DNA of 64,000 bases, taken from positions 57,703,569-57,767,568 of the forward strand of contig JALGQZ010000007.1 in NCBI GenBank assembly GCA_023105745.1, in the 5' to 3' direction. This DNA comes from Austropuccinia psidii (lineage: Eukaryota > Basidiomycota > Pucciniomycetes > Pucciniales > Sphaerophragmiaceae). The notes beneath the pieces were generated by a model that was given only the letters and a program-made list of their open reading frames with translations, made no database searches and was not told the origin of the DNA. A program made the position numbers and the translations under genes. Below, one piece after another: positions 47,951 through 60,999 of the stretch (within the stretch, counting starts at the first letter, position 1; every line of letters begins with the position of its first letter).

Positions 47951-50900
47951 CAGGGCTGGCTCCTGGGTACTTCTTCAGTATTTGGTCTACCCATTAAAAG
48001 GTCCAGACCAGTTGTTACATACTCACTTATTTTCTTACTCGTCCAGGAATGAATAAGTCCTGGACAACACTCGCAGACTTATAGTATCAGTATCATTTGA
48101 GGCATGTAGCAAAAGTACTCATAAAAAATATGGTATTGCAATGGGACAAAGCCATCAAAGCCAGCCATAGGGGATATTTTCATAGCATAACATGAGAAAT
48201 AAGATAATACAATAAAAATGGCTCAGAACGACTTATCATCGTTGAGCCATTCTTTCAAACATGTCATGCAAGCAATTGTACAAGAACCCAATGATGCTTG
48301 CACAGGAGAATTTAATTTCCCACTATGTGAGAAAACTAGCTCCACACTATCAGAAGATGCTGGAATACTCAAGTAACCAAAAGCAATTTTGCCTAAGGTG
48401 GGGAAATTCCCTGTGATATTCTGCAGCTGCAAGGTCAAGTGTGAGATTGAGATAAATTGCCATTATGATGTATAAAAAACACACCTTCCAGCATTCCAAA
48501 ATGTGCTCACCCTTGCCTACTGGGTGCAAGTTTTGCAAGTAAATGAGCACCTCATCTTCTTCAGAATGAGAGCAATCCAGGGTTGATTCCATTGGTGCTT
48601 GATTGAGGTGGTAGAGGATATCTAATTTATCTGGCTCACTCTGGTAGTCAGGGGAACTGTTGCAATCCAAGGCCACATCCTTCTTGTCTTTCTCTGCTTT
48701 CAGTCCAGAGCACTCTTGACAAAGGAACTCAATTATCATGCGTGATTGTGCAGCTGGCACCCCCAAACACTTGAATATTTCCTTGCAATATTTTTGGATT
48801 TAATAGCGTAGCTGTCAAAGTGTCATTGCTCTGCATTTTGTAATCGTAGTATTTCTTCAATTTTGACTTGGCAGACACACATGCATTGTGCCACATTGGG
48901 GGGCTGACTTGTTCATAATGGCTTGATCACTTGAGTATCACATGGTAATAAGGCAATACCAGATGCTTCGTTGGTGCCTTTGATTGAAAAACGTTTCAAA
49001 ACTGTTCAATTAGGGACAGAATTGTTTGCATAAATTCAATTGTACTCCATATTTCATCGTACAATTTGTATCTTGATCCCTCTTGGGTGGCTTTATATAG
49101 TTGAATTGATAATCTTAATGACTCTGCATGCTTCATTTGGAGGAGAAAGTAGTTCCACCTGGTCATTGGAATGTTGATGGGATGCAGTTTTGGATACCTT
49201 GTCTTATCGTGAGCTTGAATGAATTCCTGGTGTTGCTTTGGGGACCTTTGTATATGTGAACACAGATCCTGTAGAGCCCTGACAATGGACTTGTTGGCTT
49301 TGATATAAGCCTAAACAACATGGCAAATCATCAGCCACCAAAAGAATCAGACACAGAAACAATTAACTAGCTTACCTGAGGATAAAGGCTCTGGCTCAAA
49401 GGTCTCATGGTGAGCACCATGATTGTTGGGTTCATTGTCATTGATGAGCTGAAGATAACCTGAATTATCCTGGGTTTCAAGGTTCCTTTGATTCAATGGT
49501 CGCACCTGCCTTTTGGGAGGCCTAATTCCAGCATTTTTCTTCACTTTGGTGATGGTGTCATTCAACCCGTTCATTGTTGGATATTCTTCATCTTCACTAT
49601 CCTCAATAGGGGGACGGTGAACTGCCAAATAATCATCCAAAAAAACGTAGTCCTCATCAGTTAATTGACCCATTTGAGCCAAGAAATCTTTAGAAACCAG
49701 ATTCAGCACATGGCATGAACAATGATGAAATTGTTCATCCTTGGGCCATTTAAGGCTGATCCCGTTGAATTTGCGTTTGAGGCTGCCCATCATAGATGTG
49801 TTATTTGCCGCATTGTCGCCAGTGATGCTGTATAATGATCTGAGCATGCCGCACTCACTTAATGATTCCCAAAACTTCCATGCCAGCTGCACCCCACTTT
49901 GTGAGCCTCCCATGGTCTGTGAGTGGGTAAAAGAACAGTCAGCCTTGTGCTTGTAAACTCAGAGGGAAAAATTTGGGAGCTTACATCAAAGCAAAGGAGT
50001 TTTTTCTGAAATGTATAGGTTGAAGGATTGATCCATTGGATCACTGTTGCCATGTATTACTGACTTTTATCTTTTGCTTTCCAGCAATCTATAGCAGCAC
50101 TGATTGTTGTTTCTGGTGGTAAACTCCATACCTCATCAATGATGGCCTGTTTGCTTTCATAGTACAACTGGCTGGCCAAGAAAGCAATCTGACGTCTTTT
50201 AGGCCAAGGAAATCCTGGACAAATTCGTTGGAGGATTGATTGCAATCGATCTGTTTTGAAAATTGAGAATGAGACCTGAATGGCTACCAGAGCCTTCACC
50301 AAATCCTTCATCAAATTATCACTCTCTTCAGCTGCCATTTTAGCCCCAGGTTTGGATCAATCAAACCTGGGCATTTTGTTTCCCACGCTGAGAAGCGACC
50401 AACACAGCAAGTGTGATGCTTGTTCAAGTTGGAGGTATTCTTCCCCAGGATTCCTATCTTGTTGCTATTAAGTATACTGAGATAGCTTAGTGCACAAATT
50501 GAAGAAATATAAAGGCATCGCTCACCTGCAATGGCGACACTTGTACTTATATCAAAGTGCCTGCTTCTCTTCATCCCACTTGCCTCCTGGTATCATGTCC
50601 TAATAAATTGATGAGGTTTGGGTTAGTTGAATTATTATTCAAATGATCATTCTGATGGAATAAAGGATTTACCTCGTAATAATTGTATACACTAGAGCAA
50701 ATGTGTCAGCGCTTTTGGTGGCTTTGGGAGGGTTGAGGAGGATATTTCTCATAATCCTCATGGAAATTCCCATTTCAATCCTCTTCACCATCTATGTAAT
50801 CACTTGAATCATCCTCAGGTGGCATGATTTAACTTGATTGGTAATTGTCGCTATCAGGCCAAACACCAGAATCCACAACAAGTGAGGAGCCAAAATTAAT

Positions 50901-51460
50901 GTAAGTGTCCTCAAAAAGGGCTTTGAGGTTGGGAATTGCCTCCATTGAGCAGAAAATGTGGGTACTTTATAGGTGAGCTATCAAAGATAATACAGTTTCA
51001 GATTGGCCGCATTGTAAGTTGTACAAAGGTTTGCGATTGGTCAGATCTGGTGAGGGAGTGAGGTTTGTTTCATGGTGTCTGAATTATTCTTGAACTCTAA
51101 ATGGTGAAACAAGATAAGGTAAGATAATCAAGTAAACGTCAAGGTGGGACAGAATATGAAGGAAACCAAGGTCACTGAGGATACTATCAATGAGGAGAAA
51201 TGAATTAGTAGTGGGACGAGTTAGGCATGTGCAGAAAGGGTTGCTGTCAAATTGGGTGGGTGGTTCTGGAACCAGATTCAGATCCGGAGCCGTTTTAGAA
51301 GGGTTAGGACTTGAAGGGTATTTACCCTCTAAGTCAGATGTTCAGTCCAGGTAATTACTGGGGGATTTGTGGCACCAGTAAGGAGTAATTTGGCACCAAG
51401 CAAAACAGGTACCATCTCAGTTATTAGGGACTGAAAGTAGTTACCGGAATGCCAGCCCTG
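47951..51460 (-). mobile_element. hAT-superfamily DNA transposon (3510 bp)
   Basis: Terminal inverted repeats CAGGGCTGGC / GCCAGCCCTG, with weaker similarity for ~20 further bases, and a perfect 8-bp target duplication ATATGTAG (47943-47950 and 51461-51468). Both are hallmarks of hAT elements. It carries a broken transposase on the minus strand. Confidence 0.95.
48223..50570 (-). pseudogene. hAT transposase, degenerate
   Basis: From the N-terminus: a BED-type zinc finger split by a small intron (KCRHC ... TSNLNKHH; donor GCAG|GTGAGC, acceptor TTAATAG, 50525-50465); a segment ending ETTISAAIDCWKAKDKS (50338-50057); the catalytic-domain block ITGDNAANNTSMM and HHCSCHVLNLVSKDFL (49913-49347); and a C-terminal hATC dimerisation domain (NFPTLGKIAFGYLSIPASS, about 48,415-48,300). 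Frames change several times and stops are present. Known hAT transposases bind the TIRs through BED and cut by an RNase H-like DDE mechanism; this copy could not. Confidence 0.9.
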
Positions 51461-51792
51461 ATATGTAGCATAGGTTTTCTCACATTCCCAATATTTTGGT
51501 GTGAAATTGAGAAAAACAAAAAGTTTCACAATTCTTTTATGTGGTGTTGAAGTATTTTCAATATTACCGCCTCATAGATTTAATTTAACCTTATTCACTC
51601 TATGGAGCTACCTTAGGTGAATTTTTGTGTTTAGAATCTAAATATGGCCTTAAATCCATGGATTTACTTACTCACAAAAAGGTTCTTCATCTTTTCTTAA
51701 ATGAAAAACGATACATTCATTCATAGTTCAGAATTTGTTTTAAGAATAATTTTGGCCTATTTGGGTATGTAAAATATACCTCAAGGCTCACA

Positions 51793-52210
51793 AATACTCA
51801 TATAAATATATGTTTTCTTTTCATGAATCAGAGCTGTTCTTATAGCTAGGGACATTTAAGCCCTCAATTTCAGAATTTTTATTGATTTATAGCTTGAAAC
51901 TATAAGACAGAAAAGGTCTTGCATTGCAAAGTAGAAAAAAAATATTTTTGCCTCTTTTGAACATATTTTTTATCACTTAACAAAGCTACTCTTTGGAAAT
52001 TCTTGGACAATATTACAGGTATGATATATCCAGAATAGGCTATAATTTAAAAAGCTTCTTGTGAAGGAAATAATTCTTGATTAAGCTATCAATAATTTAT
52101 TTCACATTTCAAAATGAATAATATTTCTCTCATGAGAGGAAAAAGGGGAGAGATACAGTTTTAGGGTAAATACATACATTAAAGAGGTAAGATTTCAATG
52201 AAATATTGAT
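51793..52210. other. Unassigned sequence between two C-type LTRs
   Basis: About 420 bp, AT-rich, with no frame or repeat recognised. It begins with the right flank (AATAC) of the solo LTR. Confidence 0.6.
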
Positions 52211-52455
52211 TGTAAGATGTTTCTATGAAACTCTTGATAATATTAACATTAATCAAGAGTACTAGTACTGTACTTACAAAATATAACAAATAAAATCATT
52301 ATAAAGACAAATAGAAAATCAAGTAAGTAATCATTTCTTTCACTTTTTATTCACTATTAGTTATTATAGCTGTAAGCTGTAATTGTCTACAAGAATCAAT
52401 CACAATAAGAATTAATAATATATAATTATTTCAATTAATAATTATCTTTTGCAAA
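52211..52455 (-). repeat. C-type LTR, first ~245 bp (continues at 63814)
   Basis: TGTAAGATGTTTCTATGAAACTC aligns with the start of the C LTRs up to ATTATCTTTTGCAA. The alignment resumes at 63814 (ATTCTTGAAGAAAAC) with only about 17 bp of LTR unaccounted for. The two pieces are one LTR split by an 11.3-kb insertion. Confidence 0.85.
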
Positions 52456-52866
52456 AGCTAGTATATGGTTCTGGTAAAAGCATTTAATCTTTTAATAAAT
52501 ACATGTAAGTGACCTAATTTTTTGAAAAAAATTCCTCAGGCTTAGTTTTGAGGATTATTTTCAACATGGGATGTCAAGCTCCCCACATTTGCTCAAATTT
52601 TCTTCTTTACCTAATTTCTCAAAAATGGCCATTTCTTTTTGAAACCTTTATTAAAGATATTCCCACTTATTAAATTCCATACTTTTCCTTCCAAAATGAA
52701 GGGAATAATATTAAGAGTCAAAAACCAGAAGCCCATATCTTTGGGAATTTTTTTGGGTGGGAAAATTGTAGACCCAAAAGACAGTTGTTTTGGGTTTTTT
52801 GTTCATTTTTTTAAGTAAGCTAAAAATTCCACTTTTGACATGAATTTAATTCAAGGTTTAATTTAT
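52456..52866. other. Left flank of the minisatellite insert
   Basis: Unique AT-rich DNA between the broken C-type LTR and the minisatellite. It includes an inverted pair (ACCCAAAA / TTTTGGGT, 52772-52799). I see no gene and no convincing terminal repeat. Confidence 0.5.
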
Positions 52867-53337
52867 GCCATGAGTGGCATTAAAAATGACATTTATGGCA
52901 TTAACAATGACATTTATGGCATTAACAATGACATTTATGGCATTAACAATGACATTTAAGGCATTAACAATGACATTTATGGCTTTAAAAATGACATTTA
53001 TGGCATTAACAATGACATTTATGGCATTAACAATGACATTTATGGCATTAAAAATGACATTTATGGCATTAAAAATGACATTTATGGCATTAAAAATGAC
53101 ATTTATGGCATTAAAAATGACATTTATGGCATTAAAAATGACATTTATGGCATTAACAATGACATTTATGGAATTAACAATGACATTTATGGAATTAACA
53201 ATGACATTTATGGCATTAAAAATGACATTTATGGCATTAAAAATGACATTTATGGCATTAAAAATGACATTTATGGCATTAAAAATGACATTTATGGCAT
53301 TAAAAATCACATTTATGGCATTAAAAATGACATTTAT
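52867..53337. repeat. 21-bp minisatellite, left part (~22 units)
   Basis: Tandem unit ATTTATGGCATTAAAAATGAC. Variants have ATTAACAATG in place of ATTAAAAATG. The unit is an imperfect palindrome (AATGACATT against TATGGCATT). Because 21 is a multiple of three and no stop occurs, both strands look open. It stops exactly at the TTTAT duplication of element D and continues on the other side. Confidence 0.95.
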
Positions 53338-54777
53338 TGTCAGGATGAGTGTATGATGAAGTGGTAATAAAGCTATTTACAACTAAAGCTATGACTGTGA
53401 CATGTGGAAAATAGTTTAAAAATTATTTGTAAAAGTTTTAAGATGGGTTAAATTCAAAATAAAAGGGCTTTACTATAATGAATATAGTGGTGGTGAGCGC
53501 TGTTGAAAGCCCTGGGTGCAGCTTTACCTGTTGGGTTACAATAATAAAGACTACAATACTTTAATTTAAGAGTATACCTGATTATTAACCAAGAGTAAAA
53601 CTGTTTTTGACAGTTTACTACGTAGGTTATTCAAGAGCAGGATGGGGAAAGCTATTCTGGCTGTGAAAAGCCTCCTTTTTATCCTGAAATGGGGTGGAAA
53701 GGGTGCTAGACCTTTCCACGTAGAGGAAGTGAAGATTTTTTCACTTTCGAGTACTGGCTTGTGGTTTGCAAACAGCCTGTATAACCTGTATTGGGCTCAG
53801 ATGTGGTTTTGAAACCACATCTGGGCAGTTTTCACCAATACAGGGTGAAAATTTTCATCTGGGGACCTCACAGCCTGATTCTGACATGTATGACGCGTAG
53901 AATGCTGTACAGAAGCTGTATGGGACCCCAGTATTGACTGACATATGAGGCATTGAAGTAAAAACATGCTTCTTCGTCTATTTGACACCTCATATTCATG
54001 GTTATGGGATATTATCCCATGGTAAGGCTGTATATGACAGCAGGTGGGATTTTGACCTTAAAACAGCCATAACTTTGTCAATTATTGAGATATCAACCTC
54101 AAAATTGTTTCAGTGTGTAGCCCTGTATGTGCTCTACACAATGGTACCTCATTTGATATGGGTATCATTAAATATGGCAAAGTTATCCCATGTACAAGAT
54201 TTTTGTACATTTGCGTGTTTTGGGCAAAAAGCTGTATTGAGCTTGTTTGCCCCATAACTTTTGTTCTAGTTGAGCTATGGGGAAGTGGATGGCACCATCA
54301 GATATCCCTGATTGTGTTCTTTCCAAAAATATTCCACTTCAGGTATCCCACACTAAAACTGTAGAAGTTAGATGAGAGGTGAATGTTTTGTTCACCCTTA
54401 TTTGGCCTGAAATTGACCATAACTCCAGTAATATTGGTGCTAGCTCAGTTTGGCTGGTACCATTGGATAGCCCTGGCTTAGAGCTTCATTTTGAATACCC
54501 ATTTGATGGGGTTAAGCCTCTCCTTCTAGATTTTAGATGAGAGGTGAAAATTAAGGTTTATGCTCAGCAATAACTTTGAGCAGGAATAACTTTGTTATTT
54601 CTTGTCCTATAGTGATGGTACTTATATTTTCAGAAAGAGGTGAGTTTCCTCTTTCTTTTGATACCTTTTGAGCTTATTTGGCTCAGCTCCATGTTTTGGT
54701 GGTATCTTGGCTATACCATTGGTTTATGGTATTTTGGCTGTCATGCTTGTGCTCTGGTTTTGAGTCACAGGCTGACA
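53338..54777 (-). repeat. D 3' LTR (1440 bp)
   Basis: TGTCAGGATGAG...CACAGGCTGACA on the plus strand. On the minus strand its start equals the start of A's LTR. A TATA-like GGATAAAAAGG is at 53675-53685. A 91-residue frame found in both D LTRs is not treated as a gene. The polypurine run AGAGGGAGGGTA (minus) adjoins at 54778-54789. Confidence 0.95.
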
Positions 54778-54801
54778 TACCCTCCCTCTAAAAAAGGCTC
54801 A

Positions 54802-57800
54802 TCATTGATGAGACTGCTCAGTCCTCCTAGAGGCTCTGAATCTCCTTAGATGAAGGTTCCCATCTGGTATGGCGTCCTCTGCCAACCATTTGTCTTTATC
54901 TGCTGTCTGGTTCTTGAATCTGACTAGGTATTGTCTTTGATCCTTCCCATTCAGTCTGATCTTCCTGGCCCTGATGATCTTACTCACAGGTCCAGGGGAG
55001 TCCTCCACTTCCACTATCTCTTGTGGTGTGGGGTTCTTTCTCCTTGAGGGGAATTTGTCCTCCTCTGTCTGTAAGTATGGTTTGACCAAACTCACTGGAA
55101 AGACTGGATGTTTCTGTGAAAACTCCTCAGTGAGTTTGACTTCCACTGCATTTCTTCCTATCAACTTAATGATAGTAAAAGGTACTACAAATGAGTCTCT
55201 CATCTTTTTAGGTCCTTTGAGATTGTTGAAGTTCAGTGTAGACACTAGCACCTGGTCCCCTTCCTTGAAATCAGGTTCCATATGTGATTTGTCCCACCTC
55301 TGCTTATTGTATTCTTTTGCCTCAGCTATGCATTTGGCAGCTGTGTCACAGGCCCTCTTCCACATATCATGGAAGTCTTTGGCTGTGGGGTGGATAGTCA
55401 GGAGATTTCTCTTCAAGTGATCCAAAGGCAACAGGGGGTTCCACCCTTTCTCCACCAGTGCAGGTGTTTTACCTGTGGTGGAGTGCTGGCTTGTATTATA
55501 AGCCAGTTGGACTGCTGGTAAGAGGGTAACCCAATCATGGGTGTATCCCTCATCGTCCTTTTATTCCATGCCATAGGCACAGAATCTTCTGAGGATGTCC
55601 TCCATTGTTTGGATCATCCTCTCAGCTAGGCCATCTGTTTGTGGATGGTAGGCTGTGGAAAAAGCAAGTTTGGTACCAAGAATGTCATATAAGTTAGTCC
55701 AAAATTCAGATGTGAATTTTGGGTCCCTATCACCAATGATGATCTTAGGGACTCCACAGGTAGATATGATGTTATTCCAAAACAACAGAGCAGTATCCAT
55801 GGCTGTGTCTTCCTTATGGCATGGTAGACACCTCATGCTCTTGCTAAACCTATCAACTATGATCAAACAGGCATTATAGTTTTCTTTGCCCCCTGGGACA
55901 AGTCCTGTTACCCAGTCCATGTTGATGGTTTCCCATGGGTGTTTGGGTTTTTCTATGTGTTGAAGCAACCCATACTTCTTCCCATGTTTCCTATTTGCCT
56001 TTTGGCATCTTTCACAAGTGTTGATGTATTCACTCAACTCTTGTTCCCACTTGGGCCACCAAGCTGTGCTTGCTACCCTCTCTTTGGTCCTGTCCTCACT
56101 CATGTGTCCCATATAGGGGCAGTCATGGCATTCTTGTAGGATCAATGAGATGTGGTCTCTGTCTACCACTGTGAGTGCACTTGTGTGCTTTTCTCTGTGG
56201 TAGAGCAGGCCATCTATAAGAAAAAACTTATTGTCCTTATAGGCCCTCAACCAGGGTTCTTCCAGCTGGGTTTCCAGTTCTGGGCTCCTGTACTTTTGTT
56301 GAAGGAGTTGGAGTAGTATGCTACACTGTTTGTGTTTGGCATAAGATTTCTGTACTTCACTAAAAAATTCATTGTGCAGTTCTGAGGAACTTATTCCCAG
56401 TATGGGAGTTTCTGTCCCTTCTGAGTCAGTGTTCCCACTTTCAAGGGTACCACTTTCTGGTTCCCATTCAGAAAGTCTGAAGTTCTTCCTCCTATCTATT
56501 TCCATGAAATGGATAGGGATTTTTGCTGCAACTTCTGGGTCATAAGCTGGATTGCTTTTGACATTGTCCAGTGGCCATCTGCTGAGGCCATCTGCATTGG
56601 TATGGCTTTTACCTTCTTTGTATATGATGGTCATGCTCCCTCTATACTCCTGGATGGCTATTTGCCATCTCAGCATATGTCTATTTGTAGTCTTCATGTT
56701 TAGTAAAGACTTCAAGGCTGTGCAGTCTGTGTAGACTTCAAAGACTGCACCCTTCAAATAATAATGGAGTTTTTCTAGAGCCCAGACTAGACATAGACAT
56801 TCAGTCTGGGTGGCCCCATACCTAGCTTCTGAATCTTTCAGCTGCCTTGAGATGTAGCAAATTACTCCTTCTCTTGGTTCACCGTCCACAATTTGTCTTT
56901 GGTGAAGGGCTGCTCCTAGGCCTTGACTGCATGCTGAATCTATATATAACTTGAATGGTAGTTCAAAGTCAGGTAAGATGAGCACAGGTGCATTAGTGAG
57001 TTCATATTTGATCCTCTCATATGCATCCCTCCTTTCCTTGGTTATTTCAAAAACTACATCTTTTGAGCATAACTTGTATAAACTACTAGTTATGTATGCA
57101 AAATTTTTGATATGGTTTCTATAGTAGCTAGAAAACCCAAGGAAAGATTGCATCTCTTTGATGCTCTTTGGTACTGGTTTTTGCAGTACTGCTGCTACTT
57201 TATTCTGGTCAATTGCCAGACTAAGACCTGAGACTTTATGTCCTAGAGCCAGTAACTCTTGTTGGCCAAAATTGCAATTTTTAAGTGAAATTTTCAGATT
57301 TATGGGTGTGCATTTACTTAGCACTCTGTCTATGTATTGCACATGGTCTTCCCATGTCTCTGATTATATAATGATATCATCAATATATACTACCATCCAG
57401 CCTTCCAATATTTCATCTTGAAATATTGTGTCCATCATCCTTTGGAAGTGGGCTGGTGCATTCTTGATGCCAAATGGCATCCTGGTGTACTCATATATAC
57501 CCATATGGTATATTATCCTGAGTAACTTCATGGAGTTTGGTTTAACTCCATTTTGGTGAAAGCCTTTCATACAATCCATTTTGGTTATATATCTGGCCTT
57601 GGCCAGTTTATCTAAGGCATGGGGTATCCTTGGTATAGGGTACCTGTCTGCTTTTGTGTAGTTATTCAGGGCTGTGAAGTCTCCACACAATCTAGACTTG
57701 CCATCATGCCAGGTGATCAGGACAGGGGTGGTAATTTCCACTATTTCATTATGTCCAATCTTCCTGATGACATCCATATCCAGGAGTTCATTGATATGTT

Positions 57801-60651
57801 TCTCAATTTCTTTCCTGGTTTCCAGGCTTGCTGGATAAGGAGGTCTCCTCAGCATGGGTGGATAAGGCCTTTCCACATCCAGATATAGCTCTATATCATG
57901 TCCTTTGATCTTGCCTAATGGTTCTTCACCAATGGCAAATGCTGGTCTGTTCTTTCTCAGCATCTTCAGTAAACTTAGTTTTTGTTTACTGGTGAGGGTA
58001 GTGCTAAACTGTCCCTCTCTGAATTCCTTCAGAAGTTCTTCTAGTGGATCTTGAGAAGATATCTGGTATATGTCAAGTGAAAATTTCTTCTCCTTGTTAG
58101 TACCAATGGTGATATGCCTATTTTTACTGTTGTAAATGTCTATGCCATACATCCTCTGGTAATCTGTTCCCAGTAAAAACCCTTGGATGTGGGCATCATT
58201 AAGCACTAAAAACTCTGGTTTGAGTCTGATATTACCCTTCCTGTGGGGTATAATTATCTCTTTGATAATTGTCCCAATGGAAGTCATCTTCCCTGATGCA
58301 CTTTTAAAGTTCTTTGCCTTAGTGGGCAAGAGCTGTTTTTCCCAGTTTGGGAAGTGAGTATCCAGATAGCTGCTGGCCACTATGGAGCAGTGTGCTCCAC
58401 TGTCAATGATCAGTGGATGCTGAGCATTGTCAATACAAACAGTCATTTTTGTAGCTGTCCCGTGTATATATGCCATTCCTTTTGTTGGTGTAACCAGGAA
58501 TGTTTGTGCATCCTGTGTGTGTTTGCACAAGTTCTTGTTAGCAGTGTCCTGTAGCATGCCTGCTTCCAACTGTATGTCCTGGATTTTCAGTTGTGTTTCT
58601 TTTTGGTGTTCCACTAGAAATTCCTCTCTTGGGTCTTGATCATCCTAAGATGGTTCTCTGATGGCATCACCCATAGAGTCTGAATCAGAATCCTCTGTTG
58701 GAGGTTCTTCCTCAGGGTCTTTCTCTATGGGATAGACTTTTTTCTTTGCCTTTGGACAGTTGTTGGCATAGTGTTCTGTTGAACCACAATTGTGACAAGA
58801 ATTTCTCTTCTTTGCCACTTCTGCCACTTTTGGTTTGTCTTTAAACTCCACCCTGAAAGGTTGTTTCTCTTTGAAACCACTGCTCTTATATGGGGTGAAT
58901 TTCCCTATATTTGTCCTTTTCCTTATGTCTTGTAAGGTGTTGGCAATGTCATCTAGAGTGCAATTTTGGTTGCATCTGCATTTTACTGCATGTTCTAGTT
59001 CTCCTGGCAGTTGTGTCAGAAGTTTGTGATTCCTCATTTGGATGTTCATCTGAGGATCAATGGCTTTAAGTCTTTTAGACTGTCTAAGACACCACTCATA
59101 TGGATCTTTGTCCACAGAGTATTTGTCATTCTCAAATGACATGGTCTTTTGCCATATCCAAGTTCCATTACTGTACTTCTGGATGATTTGACTGTTCCAC
59201 CATGGCCAATTTCTTCTGCCATGGATTTCTTTCATTTCTGTGTACCATATACTTGCATGACCTTTAAATGCAGTATTCAATCTAGCAGTAATCCAGTAGT
59301 CTGGTATGCTTGGTACATCAATGAAGAGTCCATCAATATAATCTATGAGCTCCATATGATCATATTCTCCTGATCCACAGAATTTGGGCCAGTTTGAGGC
59401 CTCAGGAAGCTGTTTCAAGGCTTCCTTCTCTGAATAAGACATGCCATCTCCATCCTGGTATTGTGATGGAGATCTTGCTTTATTCAACAACGTGGCATCT
59501 GGCTTGATGTCATCTGGTTGATATGGATTCTCCATAGCTTGGCCTTGTGGTTGGGGCTTCAAGCTATGATAGGCATTAAACAATTTGTTAATGTCTTGAT
59601 CCAGACACTCCCTGTCCCTTGTGCTGTGGTGTTGTTCTTCAAAGACTATATTCAGTCTTTTGTTGGTTTCTTCAGAGGCTTTGCTCAGTTGAGCATATCT
59701 TTCTTGAAGATTCTTAACTATTTGTTCCAAGGAGGCTTGAGTTTGTCTCATCCTCTCTTGGCTAGCTTTAATTTCTTCAAACTGCTTTTCAGATTGTTCA
59801 GCATATTGGGACATTTGTAACCACAGTGTATCACTGTTGATGTTACTCTCAGATGTGACAATGTTATTTTCAGTCTGAGTGGGGGTAATGTTTCTATTAC
59901 TAGGACTACTGATTCTAGAGTGGTTTGCAACTACTTCTGGTTCTTGTGTACTTCTTTTACCAAATCTAACAGCTTCTGGATCATGGGGTCTGACTCTTTC
60001 CTCCTCTGGTTGAAGGAGGCTTTGTTCTTGCCCTTGTTTCCTTGTCTTCTCCTGGAAACTTCCTGGAATTGTGAAGAATGGTGACTCTTGGCCACTGATC
60101 TGCTGGTTTCTGAATGGTGTGAAGCCACTGGAGAGCTGATTTGGCCTGCTCCTTGTGAGCCTGAAGGAATCTGAGTAGGCCCTGTCTGGGTTAATTGTTC
60201 TTCTATTGCTTGGATAGCGGCTTGATTCTCCCTTATCCTCTGTGCCCTTGCCTCCAGGAGTCTGTGCTGCCTGGTAGGATTCCAACCTTTGGTGATTACC
60301 ATAAGGCCTTTGAAGTCTATCTCTTTGAGACAGATCTTCTGGAAACTTGATCCAAGTTCTGCCCAGTGAGTTGCTTGGTTGAACCTCTTGTTGTCCATGC
60401 TCCATTGAAATAAGTCTTTGAGGAGTTGGTGGATCTGAAGAACTTGATCCATATCCTTCCAGTCCTCTTGTTTGAGGTCTCTGTTTAATTGGAGTGTGAA
60501 TGGCAAGGTTGATATTATCTCCCTCATTGTTTTGCCATCCACCACTGTATCCAAGGTGTCCTCTTCCTGGTCTTCTGGCTCTGGACAATCCTTCTCTGTC
60601 CTCTGGCTGGTTCCTTTGGAAGCCAAGATCTCTGAGGTATGCAGGGGACAT
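54802..60651 (-). pseudogene. Gag-pol of D (three in-frame stops)
   Basis: A single frame of about 1950 codons from ATG (60651), 20 nt before the predicted acceptor. Stops are TAG at 58645-58647 (after the zinc knuckle), TAA at 57364-57366 (directly after YIDDIII of RT) and TAA at 55561-55563 (inside integrase, after the catalytic Glu). No frameshift. Domains in order: Ser/Gln-rich N-terminus overlapping O, Gag ([15 protein letters not shown]), knuckle CHNCGSTEHYANNC, protease with DSGA rather than the DTGA of A, RT, RNase H, integrase ([27 protein letters not shown]; the usual Ser before DRD is Gly) and chromodomain ([15 protein letters not shown]). It is close to A but inactive as a single polyprotein. 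Confidence 0.94.
59931..60631 (-). CDS. Protein O, exon 2, of element D
   Basis: 233 codons in the +1 frame relative to gag, open throughout. Blocks shared with [40 protein letters not shown], and a basic tail NKGKNKASFNQRRKE with VKEVHKNQK. The acceptor ATACCTCAG|AGATC joins the preceding exon in phase 1, so the spliced protein is ~333 residues, close to A's ~335. Gag-pol of this copy has three stops while this frame has none. Confidence 0.65.
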
Positions 60652-60699
60652 ATCAGTGTTTGCAAGCAGTCAAAAACTTTATGCTCTTAGGGTATTTAC
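60632..60699 (-). other. Predicted intron 2 of D, containing the gag-pol ATG
   Basis: Donor CAAAG|GTAAAT and acceptor CATACCTCAG, 68 nt; same phase, same flanking codons and same ATG position (20 nt before the acceptor) as in element A. Confidence 0.55.
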
Positions 60700-60999
60700 C
60701 TTTGACTGTGCCTTGTACAAATTTATTGTCTGCTGACTTGGGCAGTTTGCCTTTGGAAGTTACAACTGGGTTAATAATTGTAATCTTTCCTGTACAAGTG
60801 GTTAAGGTTGGTTTACCTTGTATTGAAGCAGAGTTTCGTGGTTTTCTACTCCTCTGAGTGGCTATGGGTGTCCACTTTTTGGCTGTAATGAGACCTTCAC
60901 TGTGCCTCTTTCCTTTTCCCTTGCTGCCCTCTGGTTCTGAGGGTGTCACTGGTGTGTTGGCCTGTGACTGGGTCTCAAGTGGGATGTAATTTTCTTCCA
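60700..60999 (-). CDS. Exon 1 of protein O, element D
   Basis: About 100 residues after a junction-built ATG: EENYIPLETQSQ, a Lys/Arg-rich centre (GKGKRHSE, RSRKPRNS), IINPVV, KGKLPKSADNKFVQG. Homologous along its length to A's exon. Acceptor CTTGATTCAG|TGGAAG. Without splicing there is no ATG at this point. Confidence 0.6.

Larger units (their letters stand above)
46698..51792 (-). repeat. C-type solo LTR, split by a hAT element
   Basis: TGTCAGATGTGTC...CCTCAAGGCTCACA aligns with the C LTRs from end to end after removal of the hAT element (about 1577 bp; an internal stretch of the C1 LTR is missing). It is flanked by AATAT and AATAC, a 5-bp duplication with one change. No PBS, polypurine tract or internal coding sequence adjoins either side, so it is a solo LTR. 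Confidence 0.85.

Noticed and set aside
52867..53337. Possible CRISPR array
   Set aside because: The repeats are directly adjacent with no spacers, and the context is a eukaryotic retrotransposon region.
53982..54257. 91-codon frame in both D LTRs (also 62222-62497)
   Set aside because: Also explained by LTR duplication. There is no counterpart in A's LTR, and it runs antisense to the element.
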